The notes beneath the pieces were generated by a model. The model did not search any database. It was given only the letters and a program-made list of their open reading frames with translations, and was not told the DNA's origin. The position numbers were made by a program, and so were the translations under genes. A stretch of DNA of 64,000 bases from Zelonia costaricensis (taxonomy: Eukaryota; Euglenozoa; Kinetoplastea; Trypanosomatida; Trypanosomatidae), in the NCBI GenBank assembly GCA_030849075.1, contig JASAOO010003504.1, positions 18,495 through 82,494 of the forward strand, in the 5' to 3' direction. The first letter of the stretch is position 1. Every line of letters begins with the position of its first letter. Of this stretch, positions 19,973 through 29,016 are shown piece after piece.

Positions 19973-22900
19973 ATGCTCAAGAAGTCGCCGCCACACGAGG
20001 CGGAGGGCACCTCCGCCCTCACGACGACGTCGGCCAGCGCGGAGGAGGAGACGGTACCCAGCACCAATGTCGGCCCCGGCATCCAGTCGTTCAGGGACAT
20101 GCTGCGCATCGATCTGCCCGGCATCACCAGCGGGCACTGCACCTCACCCGCCAGCCCCGGCGAGCCCACTGGCACGAGCTCACCCCAGACCGCCATCTAC
20201 CGCCCCGGTGAAGGCGCCTTTCACCGCGAGGCGGAGGAGCGCACGCCGCTTTCAGTGGAAGAGGATCTCGCGCGGAAGTCCGCCATTGCGCTGCTGCACG
20301 CCGGCTCCCCGCGTGGTGGGTCGGGCGGCCGCGGCCCCGACAGGACGGAGGCCCCAGCTGTCCCCACCTTCGTCACCGGTGAGAGCGCCGAGGTGCCGCG
20401 CAAGAAGCCCGCAAAGCACCTCTTCTCCAGCATCATGCGCCGCAACCGCAGCGTCCCCTCCCTCGCCGGCAACGGGCTGCAGCTGGAGATGTCCTGTGGT
20501 ACACACGAGCGCGTCAGCGGCGGGGAGCGGGACGGCGCCAATTCGTGCTCCGCTGTCGTCAACTTCAACAGCGGCAGCCTCGAGCCGCACGCCGTGGCGG
20601 CGCCCGTAACCCTCAACGCCGCAGCGCGGTCGTCGTCTGCCAATGGGACCCTCTCCAGCGCTCCAGCCTCGATGGACCGCATCGCAGGGCGTCGCGTGCT
20701 GAGCTCCGCGTCGCCTATATCGACCCCGACGCCGCCGCAGCCACAGCCGATACTCTCTGAGAAGGGCTCAACAGACAGCTCAGAGAGCGGCGGCGAGAGC
20801 GTCGGCATGGATCTCGTCCTGCGCGACGCCTCGCGCATCCGCGGCCTGCGACTGACGTGGCTGCTTTACATGCTCATCACGATGGCCATCATCCTGTTCG
20901 TTCTCGTGCTGGTGCAGATCATCTACGAAACGAACCGCACGCTCACGCAGTCCGCCACGGAGGCGGTCCAAGCCGAGGCCTCGACTTTGCTAAACAGCGT
21001 CGACATGCAGCAGTACGCCCTGGAGAAGCTCTTCAACATCGTGCGGGACATGAGCGTGGCGAACATAAGCACGGCGTCGCCGACGTACGCCATTATGCGC
21101 GAGACGATCTGCACGAGTCTCTACCGCGCCCCCATCGCCTTCGTCATGTACAACGCCACCGGCGTGAAGGTGTGGAGACTGGTGTGCAAGCAGTACACGG
21201 CGGCGGGCATGCCCGCGTACTTCCCGCCCACCTCGCTGCCCGACACCGCGTCCGTGCGTGTGATGGACTACGACACGGTGGTGCTCGCCTCTCGTACCTT
21301 CTACGACGAGCGCAACGCGAACACGTCGACGTACATGGTGATGATGGACAAGGAGACAGTTGGCCGCACGCTCTTGAACAACGACATGGCGCAGTACAGC
21401 ACCGCGACGCTGCAGTCCATCTCGGACGCCTACTTTGTGCGCTCCTGGAACATGACGGAGCCGACCATGCTCTTTCACACCCTCACCGAGAGCGCCACGC
21501 TGTACACGCAGACCCCGACGTCGCCGAGGGCCCCGGTGCTGCAGCAGGCCTTCGCGAAGCACTGCCAGCCCGGCTCGAAGTACCTCTGGCACACCGTCAC
21601 GCAGCCCATGAACCTGAGCGAGGGCTCGGACTGGTCCGTGGGCACGGCGGACTGGCCGGCGTCGACGACAAACCCCATTCCAAAGCCGTTCCTCCAGTAC
21701 CACCGTGCCTGGGGTCAGCTGTCCAACGCGTTGATCTGCGGCGTCCAGTGCATCAGCGCCGAGGGGACGACGTGCGCCGCCGACAACCCCACCAACGTGT
21801 GGTTCCTGGTGTACTACCCATTGAGCCACCTGGAGTCCACGCAAACGATTGTCACCGTGGTGGGTGCCCTCAGCATCGTCGCCGTCGTGCTCTTCAGCGT
21901 CATCATGTTCCTCGTCTACCTCAGCATCACCGTGCCGGTCAACTTCCTCCGCTACCAGCTCATCCGCGCGGTGGGCTCGAACGAGAAGGCGACGCCGTGG
22001 CAGCGCAAGATCACGCGCTGGACGTACCGCCTGTGGCTTGGCGATCTGACAGCGATCGCCCGCGCGATTTACATCCTTAGCATGTGCTTCCGGCTCAACA
22101 AGAAGTACGTGCCCGACCACGTCCTGCGAAACCACGCGAAGGAGCTGTTCATGCGCCGCCGCAAATTCAACTTCCTCGACGAATGGGACCTGAAGGAGGA
22201 GACGACGCTGGAGCCGGACTCGGGCTCGGAGGACGAGGTGGAGTCGCCCCTGGCCGGGGCCAGCGCGGTGATGCAGCCCTCGGAGACGCACTTCCTCTGG
22301 CGCTTCTCCGCGGCGCACGAGGTGAGCGAGTCCGGGGGGGCTGCCGGCGCGGCACCAGGGATGGCCGCCGCGGACATCCCCTCCGACTGCGCCGCTGTGG
22401 CGCCGGCGGCGACGTCGTCGATGGCGCGGGTGCCGTCGGTGCCGGTGCTCGCGGAGTTCCAGCCCATCTTTGGCGTCCGCGGCGGCCCGCTGCCGGCGGT
22501 GGCACACGAGCCGACGCTCGCGTCGAGTCGAGTGTCGCCGGCGCGGCGCAGTGCGGCGTTCCCCTTCGAGATGTCCATCAACGCGCAAACGCTGTATGGG
22601 GAACCCGAGGAGATGCTGGGCGGGGTGCCGGAGATGTGCGCCTTCAACAACGGCAACTCCGCGACGTCGCCGTCGCGGCTGGGCAACAACGACATCATGA
22701 CCATCCGCCGCGAGTACGAGTCCACCATCCTCTGCATCCGCATCCCGAGCGTGGAGCTGGCGTACCTGATCAACTACTCCGGCGCCGTGACGCAGCACCG
22801 CCGCCTCATGCGCGTCCTGCTCCACCGCATCCGCCGTCACAAGGGCGGCCTCTTCCACTGCTCCGGGGACTGCCTGGGGGCCGTGTGGAACGCCTTCGAG

Positions 22901-25159
22901 GGGTGCCCCAACCACGCCGAGTCCGCCGCCATCTGCGCGCAGGAGATCGCGAACGCCTTTGCGCCGTACCGCGCCGACGGCCTGCACATTGGTGTCGTGC
23001 TGCACCAGGGCACGCTGGTCTGCGGCACCGTGGAGTACTCGAAAACCGCCTTCGTCACGGCCTTCGGCGACGGCCCGCGGGAGGCGCTGGCGGTCGCCGA
23101 GCTCGCCGCGAACGTGAACACGCTAAACGTGCTTGTCACGGAGCCGGTCAAGCAGGCCCTGTCGGGGATGTACGACTGCAACATCGTGGACGTTGTCCAG
23201 CTGCCCAACTCGGCGCATCCGCTCCTCCTCTTCGAGCTTGGCGGCAGCCGCTCGCCGGAGAAGTCGCCGTGCGGCACGCCGCTGCTGCCCGTCTCGCAGC
23301 GGACGCAGTTCGCCATCGAGTACGCCAGGGCCTTCGCGCAGTTCCGCAACCACGAGTTTGCAGAAGCGCTGCAGAGCATCCAGCACATGCGCGCGACGCT
23401 GGGGGTGCGGAGCGAGCACCTGCTGCGCCGGCTCGAGCGGCTCTGCCTCTTCTTCGCCACAAAGCCCGCAACCCTCCCGCGGCCGTACCACCGCCCTTTC
23501 CCTGCGTGGGTGAACTACGAGGCCATCGCGCAGGCGGGCCTCCAAAACGACTCGCGCCTCGCCGCCCTCCAGAACGACAGCATGCTCGCCCGCAGCGTCA
23601 ACCGCAGCGTCGTGTACCAGGCGGTGCCGGCGCTGCGCAACGACCTCGAGTACATCCGCGACTTCAAGGAGGAGCTGCAGGCTAACATGCGCCGCCTCGT
23701 CTCGCCGCGGCGGCACAAGGGCAAGAGCGGCGATGGCGGGTCGCCGCTGCTGGACGACGGCTCCACGCACACGCCCAACAGCCGGCGCTCCACGCCGTCC
23801 CTGCGGCGCGCCCCGCTGCCGACGCCGCCCAGCGTTGGGGTGCTGTCGGTGGCCAGCGACGACCTGTCTGAGCCGGTGGCCGCCACCGCGTCGCCGCCGT
23901 CGCACGCCGCGGAGACGGTCGACCCTGCGGAGATCAGCCTGCCCCCGCCGCTGCTGTCGCGGCCCATCTCGGTGCCGTCACTGCAGCTCGCTGCCGCATC
24001 GACGCCGGCTGCCATGGTGACGGCGTCCACCTCCACGAAGGCGTGCGAGGCGGAGCAGGCGGCGTCGCTGCAGTCGTCGCTGCACGACATGCCCTCCCTC
24101 TCGCACCGCTTCTCCGTCACCCACGGCATCACGAACCTCCCGCCCGTCGCCCTCGCCGGGACGCCGGACGTCTTTGGGGAGCCGCCCATACTGCTGCCGC
24201 GCACGCATAGCCACAGCGAGTCGATCCACAGCTCCGCACCGGCGGACCCGGCGACGTGCTCCATCATCCAGTCCGCAGGTCTGTCCTTCCAGGAGACGAC
24301 GGGCGGCATGCACAGCCTGCGCGTGCGCGATGCGGCGCTGCCGGCCGAAATCAAAGCGAAGAACGGCACCACGTACCTGCGCAGCACTCGCATCCTCGGC
24401 AAGGGCTCCTTCGGCTCGGTCTACCTCGGCATGGACGCGCACTCGGGTCGGCTTGTCGCCATCAAGTTCCTGCCGATGCCAAGCGACGAGTCGGGCATGG
24501 AGGTGATCGAGGCGGAGGTGCTGATCCTGCAGCGCGTGAACGACACGCACGTTGTGCAGCTCCTGTCGTACGCCTTTGAGGGCGACACGATCGTCATCGT
24601 AATGGAGTGCATGCTTGCCGGCTCGCTGCAGAACATGATCTCCGCGTTCCGCACGATCCCAAGCTCGACGGCGCGTGTGTTTATGCGCGATGTGCTGCGC
24701 GGGCTGAGCAAGTTGCACTCGATGGGGGTCATCCACCGCGACATGAAGCCGCAGAACGTGCTGCTCAGCCTCGCGGGCAACTGCAAAATCTCGGACTTCG
24801 GTGCCTCGGCGTGGCTGCAGGAGCTGGCCCGCAAGGAGTCACGCGGCGAGGTGTGCGGCACGCCGGTGTACCTGGCGCCCGAGGCGGCGCGTGGCGGCCC
24901 AGTTATGGAGAGCGACATTTGGAGTTGCGGCATCATGTTCCTGCAGATGATCACAGGCCGGCTTCCGTACGCGCCCGAGCAGCTCGCCGCCGGCGCCGCC
25001 GCGCTGGTGTTTCAGATCGGCAGCGGCATCGCACAGCCGAATGTTCCGGACGGCTTGGGCGAGTTGGATGCTGAGTTTGTGCGTGCGTGCCTCCACACAA
25101 ACCCGACCAAGCGCGCGTCTGCTGCGGTCCTGTTGCAGCTGGCCCTCTTCACGGTCTGA
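19973..25159 (+). CDS. Two-TM receptor-like protein: cyclase-homology domain plus Ser/Thr kinase
   Basis: This 1728-residue protein has a disordered Ser/Pro-rich N-terminus (1-285), TM1 at about 294-318, an extracytoplasmic sensor-like region (about 319-620, with several Asn-X-Ser/Thr sites) and TM2 at about 626-654. A linker leads to a class III nucleotide-cyclase homology domain (about 917-1090), then a long disordered segment and a C-terminal protein kinase (about 1468-1728). The kinase looks active: GKGSFGSVY loop, Lys1498 in VAIKF, Asp1590 in HRD, Asp1608 in DFG, and an APE motif; the type is STE11/MEKK-like. The cyclase domain looks degenerate. SGDCLGAVW keeps Asp966, but the first metal-binding Asp is missing from CIRIPSVEL (921-929). 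The likely role is transmembrane signalling, with the dead cyclase fold acting as a regulatory or dimerisation module. The ATG at 19973 is the first after the acceptor. Confidence 0.9.
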   Translation: MLKKSPPHEAEGTSALTTTSASAEEETVPSTNVGPGIQSFRDMLRIDLPGITSGHCTSPASPGEPTGTSSPQTAIYRPGEGAFHREAEERTPLSVEEDLARKSAIALLHAGSPRGGSGGRGPDRTEAPAVPTFVTGESAEVPRKKPAKHLFSSIMRRNRSVPSLAGNGLQLEMSCGTHERVSGGERDGANSCSAVVNFNSGSLEPHAVAAPVTLNAAARSSSANGTLSSAPASMDRIAGRRVLSSASPISTPTPPQPQPILSEKGSTDSSESGGESVGMDLVLRDASRIRGLRLTWLLYMLITMAIILFVLVLVQIIYETNRTLTQSATEAVQAEASTLLNSVDMQQYALEKLFNIVRDMSVANISTASPTYAIMRETICTSLYRAPIAFVMYNATGVKVWRLVCKQYTAAGMPAYFPPTSLPDTASVRVMDYDTVVLASRTFYDERNANTSTYMVMMDKETVGRTLLNNDMAQYSTATLQSISDAYFVRSWNMTEPTMLFHTLTESATLYTQTPTSPRAPVLQQAFAKHCQPGSKYLWHTVTQPMNLSEGSDWSVGTADWPASTTNPIPKPFLQYHRAWGQLSNALICGVQCISAEGTTCAADNPTNVWFLVYYPLSHLESTQTIVTVVGALSIVAVVLFSVIMFLVYLSITVPVNFLRYQLIRAVGSNEKATPWQRKITRWTYRLWLGDLTAIARAIYILSMCFRLNKKYVPDHVLRNHAKELFMRRRKFNFLDEWDLKEETTLEPDSGSEDEVESPLAGASAVMQPSETHFLWRFSAAHEVSESGGAAGAAPGMAAADIPSDCAAVAPAATSSMARVPSVPVLAEFQPIFGVRGGPLPAVAHEPTLASSRVSPARRSAAFPFEMSINAQTLYGEPEEMLGGVPEMCAFNNGNSATSPSRLGNNDIMTIRREYESTILCIRIPSVELAYLINYSGAVTQHRRLMRVLLHRIRRHKGGLFHCSGDCLGAVWNAFEGCPNHAESAAICAQEIANAFAPYRADGLHIGVVLHQGTLVCGTVEYSKTAFVTAFGDGPREALAVAELAANVNTLNVLVTEPVKQALSGMYDCNIVDVVQLPNSAHPLLLFELGGSRSPEKSPCGTPLLPVSQRTQFAIEYARAFAQFRNHEFAEALQSIQHMRATLGVRSEHLLRRLERLCLFFATKPATLPRPYHRPFPAWVNYEAIAQAGLQNDSRLAALQNDSMLARSVNRSVVYQAVPALRNDLEYIRDFKEELQANMRRLVSPRRHKGKSGDGGSPLLDDGSTHTPNSRRSTPSLRRAPLPTPPSVGVLSVASDDLSEPVAATASPPSHAAETVDPAEISLPPPLLSRPISVPSLQLAAASTPAAMVTASTSTKACEAEQAASLQSSLHDMPSLSHRFSVTHGITNLPPVALAGTPDVFGEPPILLPRTHSHSESIHSSAPADPATCSIIQSAGLSFQETTGGMHSLRVRDAALPAEIKAKNGTTYLRSTRILGKGSFGSVYLGMDAHSGRLVAIKFLPMPSDESGMEVIEAEVLILQRVNDTHVVQLLSYAFEGDTIVIVMECMLAGSLQNMISAFRTIPSSTARVFMRDVLRGLSKLHSMGVIHRDMKPQNVLLSLAGNCKISDFGASAWLQELARKESRGEVCGTPVYLAPEAARGGPVMESDIWSCGIMFLQMITGRLPYAPEQLAAGAAALVFQIGSGIAQPNVPDGLGELDAEFVRACLHTNPTKRASAAVLLQLALFTV

Positions 25160-25897
25160 TGGGCACGTGTACGTGATTGCGCAAGTACGCAGAGGACGCT
25201 CACACGCAGAGGAGGGGAGGGCAGGGAGAAAGGCACTGGGACCGCTCCCTCATTGCAGCTGTTTGCGGGCGCAGCGTCAGGCCGACTTCCTCTTCGCCTC
25301 TTCTTCTCCTTTCATGTTCCCCCGGTGCCGACAACGCGGCAGCGCAGCGAGGTGTGCTGCCCTGTTGTGTTGTGTGCGCCGCACGGCGCTGCCCCTCCTC
25401 CTCCTCCGGTCCTCCGCTCCTGCCGTCCCCCTCTCTCACGCGCTTTCCTCTCTGCGTGCTGCACTGCCCTCCTCCCCTCCGTCCTCGTCTCGCAGCGCTG
25501 CGGCTCAGCACGGGTGCGCGTGCCTGTGCACCAACATCTGCGTCTGTGTGTGTGTGTGTGGGGGGGGGGAGGGGCGTACCTTCCCGGCGTGCTATGGCGG
25601 CCTCTGCCTCGCGTCTCTCTCTCCCTCCCACCGACCCGTGAAACGCAGTTCGATCTGCTGACGTCGGTTTGGCGTCACTCCCCCCCCCCCCCTCCCTCCC
25701 TCCCTCCTCTGCGCTCGTGCGCGTTGGTGCGGGTGACATCGGTCTCGCTCTATTCACCCCCTTCTATATATCTGCCAAACCACCCCAAACACGGTGGCTG
25801 CCTATTTCGCTGTGTGCGCGCGGCGGCCCTCCCGCCTTTTGGAGTGTGCGCGAGATTCTGAATGTGTGTGTGTGTGTTTCGGTATCTTTGTGTGTGT

Positions 25898-25900
<3 letters not shown>

Positions 25901-25931
<31 letters not shown>
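25901..25931. repeat. (TG)n microsatellite
   Basis: An uninterrupted TG run of about 31 bp, preceded by shorter TG runs from 25862. It lies about 740 bp after a stop codon, probably in a 3' UTR or spacer. Confidence 0.9.
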
Positions 25932-25932
<1 letters not shown>

Positions 25933-27919
25933 CGTTAATGAATGTGTTGGTGTGCCTCCTACTCCTTTCGAGCTCTTTTCCCATCCCTACCACGGAGCGC
26001 CGCATCGTGACGAGGCTGCGTCGGTGTGTGGCCGTGTCTCAGCCTCTCCTCCTCGCTGCCATCATGCGTCGTGGAAGGTCGCTCTCGCGCCTCTGCTTGT
26101 GTCTCGTGACGGCGATGATGGGGCGGGGAGGCCCCTCGTGAACACGCGCGCACGCGTGCGCCGCCGCACTGAAGGGGTGTGGGGTCGCCACGCTGCTTTC
26201 TACCATTTTATTGCGGACCTTTTTTCTTCTCACTTCACGCTGACCGTTTGCGCTGGCGCCGACGCATGTGTGCGCACACGCGTGTGTATGTGTGTAGCTG
26301 CGTGAAGTGGTGCCGAGGTGCCCCCTTCCCCCGGCCTCCCCACACTTCCTTCTCCTTCCTTTCCGTGCCACAGTGTCCTTCTTCTGCCTACCCGGCCCGC
26401 CCGCGTGTCGGCATCACCTGCACGCCACTCATCTCGGCGTCTTCTCTTCTCTCGCCAACGGAACGTCCCACCGCGGTGTCTGGCCGCGCGCTTGCTTGTC
26501 ACCGTTTCTACGAGTGTGTGTGAGTGTGTGTGTGGGTGTGTGTGTTGATGGTGCGAGAGCTACGCGGCGGGGAGATCCAACGCCGCTGCGGGTGCATCCG
26601 TCACGAGTAGTGTGCGCGCAGTGCGACAACGGGTGGGCAAGAGCAGGGAGAGTCTGTGCATTGTGGAGGGGCCGAGGACGGAGTCGCTGGCAGCCGCCTC
26701 CATCTTACGCACGCGCCATCGACGCCGTCCCCCACCCTCCCCCCCCTCGCTGCGCCCCTCGCCACGCGCACCCCACACTCGAGACTGCGTCCCCTCCCCT
26801 CTCCATCCTCGCACCGCCACACTCTCTGCTCTTCTTTCCCCCATCTCTTGGGCACCACCGCCACCACGTGTGCACGTGACGCGCTCGCCTGCGCCGCCCA
26901 TCTCGAGAGGCACGTGCGCTGCCGCCGATCCCCCCCCCCCCCGTAGTGCACCATTTCGGTGTGTTGACGTACACCGTGGTCACGGGTGTGTGTGTGACGA
27001 GAACACCGCGGCGCACCTCGGCACACCCCGCGCCGCCTCCCTGTCCTTACTGCCCCTGTCTTCGTTTTGGTTCTTCTTCGCCTTTCCTTTTCTCTCCCCG
27101 TCGTCTTGCTGTCGTTTGCGTGACGCCAGTGCGTGTGGTCACCCCCCGCCCCGCACCCACCACCTTCTCTACCATCTCCCCCCCCCACCAGCCCGCTTTC
27201 CTCGTAGATGCCAAGCTTGGGCACAAATGGCGAGGCGGGGCGGGGGAGCACCGGGTGATGGGAGGGGAGGGGAACAACGCGTCGCACGCGTAGAGTCGGG
27301 AAGCGCGGCGGCTTCCAGATCTGTAGACGCCGACGCGGCGCGCTCCTCCCTCCGCCCCGCCCCGCCACCCCAACACGTAACGGTGCGTACCGTCCCCCTG
27401 TTTTTTCGTTGCTGTGCCCTGTGGTGGATGGCGCCTCTGTCGCCCCCGCACACACCTCCCTCCCTCCCCACCTCCAGTCTCTCCACGCAAACATCTCCGT
27501 CCTACTTCCGTCCCGCCCCGCCCCCCACCTCCTTCGTCCTCACTCCACTGCCATCCCCGCAGGCGCAAACGCTACCGCGGATCACCGTGGAGGACAGGGC
27601 CACGGGGCGCAGGGCCGGTGGTGGTACGGAGATGGAGACGACAACCAGCCAGCGACCTCCCCCCCCCCCTTGTGTCCCCATGTATACGTCTGTGCAGCGA
27701 CGCGCGTGTTCTCCCTGCTGTAACTGCACTGCATCCTCCCTGCTCTGAACGCCTGTCGTGCGCCTGTGCGTGTGTGTACGTGCCCGTAACTGTGTGGCTG
27801 TGTAGCTGTGTGTCTGTGTGTTGCTTGGCACGGACTGTACTTGTGCTGGATGCGTCGTTGAACTCATCAATCCGTTCTCCTGTCACCCACTTTATGGTTC
27901 TCCTTTGCTCCCAAACGCT

Positions 27920-28132
27920 TCTCGCGGCGCGGTGACGTCCACACGTCCGCGCATGGCCGCGTATCTCTACGCCCCCCCCCCCACCCCAAGTCCCGCCCCT
28001 CCACACCCTGTTTGCTGCCCCCACANTCTCGCGGCGCGGTGACGTCCACACGTCCGCGCATGGCCGCGTATCTCTACGCCCCCCCCCCCACCCCAAGTCC
28101 CGCCCCTCCACACCCTGTTTGCTGCCCCCACA
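27920..28132. repeat. 106-bp exact direct duplication around one N
   Basis: Bases 27920-28025 (beginning tctcgcggcgcggtg, ending gctgcccccaca) recur identically at 28027-28132, separated only by the ambiguous base at 28026. Even the homopolymer of 11 C is the same length. An exact copy with an N between is most simply an assembly join of two overlapping contig ends; a true tandem duplication is less likely. Confidence 0.93.
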
Positions 28133-28778
28133 CTCCCACACTCCGTGTACCGCCTCTACTTGCCTTCTTTTACTGGATCGCGTACGCCGCACGTGGATGC
28201 GGTGCGCTCCTGTGGCGGTGGTGGTGGTGGTGACAGTGGACGACGGGGCGAAGGACGTACGGCGCTGCCGGCCGGTATCGACGGGTTGACAGGGGTGGGC
28301 TGCGGCTGCAATGGCAGCAGCACTATACCCGCCACCCCTGCGCCCCCCCCCCCACGGCGTGTCGTGCCATGACGCCCACTCTTCCACTCTTTCCTGTCTC
28401 GGGAAGATCGCCTCCTCAATTCGAACACCAAACACACGCACACACAAGGACAAATGCAAGTGCGCAGACATGCGCAGCGGCACTGCTGAACGCATCCGCC
28501 GATGCCCTGTTGCCCCATATCTGCTTTCCGCGTGCTACGGCAGGGCAAGAGTGCGATGGTGTGGGGAGTTTACGTGGGCGAGGCGGCGGGTTGTCGCCGG
28601 CGCCACGCATCGGCTGTCGGACCAGCGAAGCCTCCACCATCGTCATGCCGGCGTACCTGCGCGCACGCCTTGCGCCTCACTCTCCCCCCTTCTGTTGCTC
28701 GGAACTTGCCGCGAAAGCGAGGTGCAACACGTGTTCCTCCGTCCTTCCATCACCTCCTCGCTTCAACGCACGCTCTGC

Positions 28779-28815
28779 CACTTCCTTCTCCCCCACCCTC
28801 TCACGCTCTCCGCAG
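28779..28815 (+). promoter_or_regulatory. Candidate spliced-leader acceptor for the PPR-like gene
   Basis: cttccttctcccccaccctctcacgctctccgcag has AG at 28814-28815. No AG occurs in the C/T-rich stretch 28935-29016 directly before the ATG, so this or the AG at 28825-28826 is the best candidate. Confidence 0.4.
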
Positions 28816-29016
28816 TACAACCGCAGCCTGCCGTGCGAACCGCTGCAGTGGCCTCATCTTGGCACCCCCTTCCCCCTCTCCGCACACCCTCCACGTCCAC
28901 CGACGCACACGCACACCGGCCAACACGCTCTGTCTCTCCCCTTCTACCTCACCGCCTCTCCCCCCCCCCAACTCCCACCGCTGCCCCTCCCTCCTCGCGT
29001 GCCCTGTGCCCGGCCT

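Larger units (their letters stand above)
25160..29016. other. 3.9-kb gene-poor stretch
   Basis: I see no convincing gene on either strand. Long open frames (for example + 26612-27748, - 26601-27494) are Pro/Arg/Ser-rich translations of C/T- and TG-rich DNA. Landmarks include poly-C (25679-25692) and a long TG run (25901-25931). TG-rich blocks lie near 26515-26545 and 27765-27820, poly-C at 26931-26942, and an exact 106-bp duplication flanking a single N at 28026. An acceptor candidate follows at 28814-28815. The region must hold the kinase 3' UTR and the PPR-like gene 5' UTR. Confidence 0.55.

Noticed and set aside
26601..27748. Open frames of 297 (- strand) and 378 (+ strand) residues in the 3.9-kb gene-poor stretch
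   Set aside because: Both are Pro/Ser/Arg/Gly-rich translations of C/T- and TG-rich repeats, overlap each other on opposite strands and have no domain-like pattern.
25160..29016. tRNA or rRNA genes in the large spacers
   Set aside because: No GTTCRA-type B box in a cloverleaf context was seen by eye; this is not a computed search.
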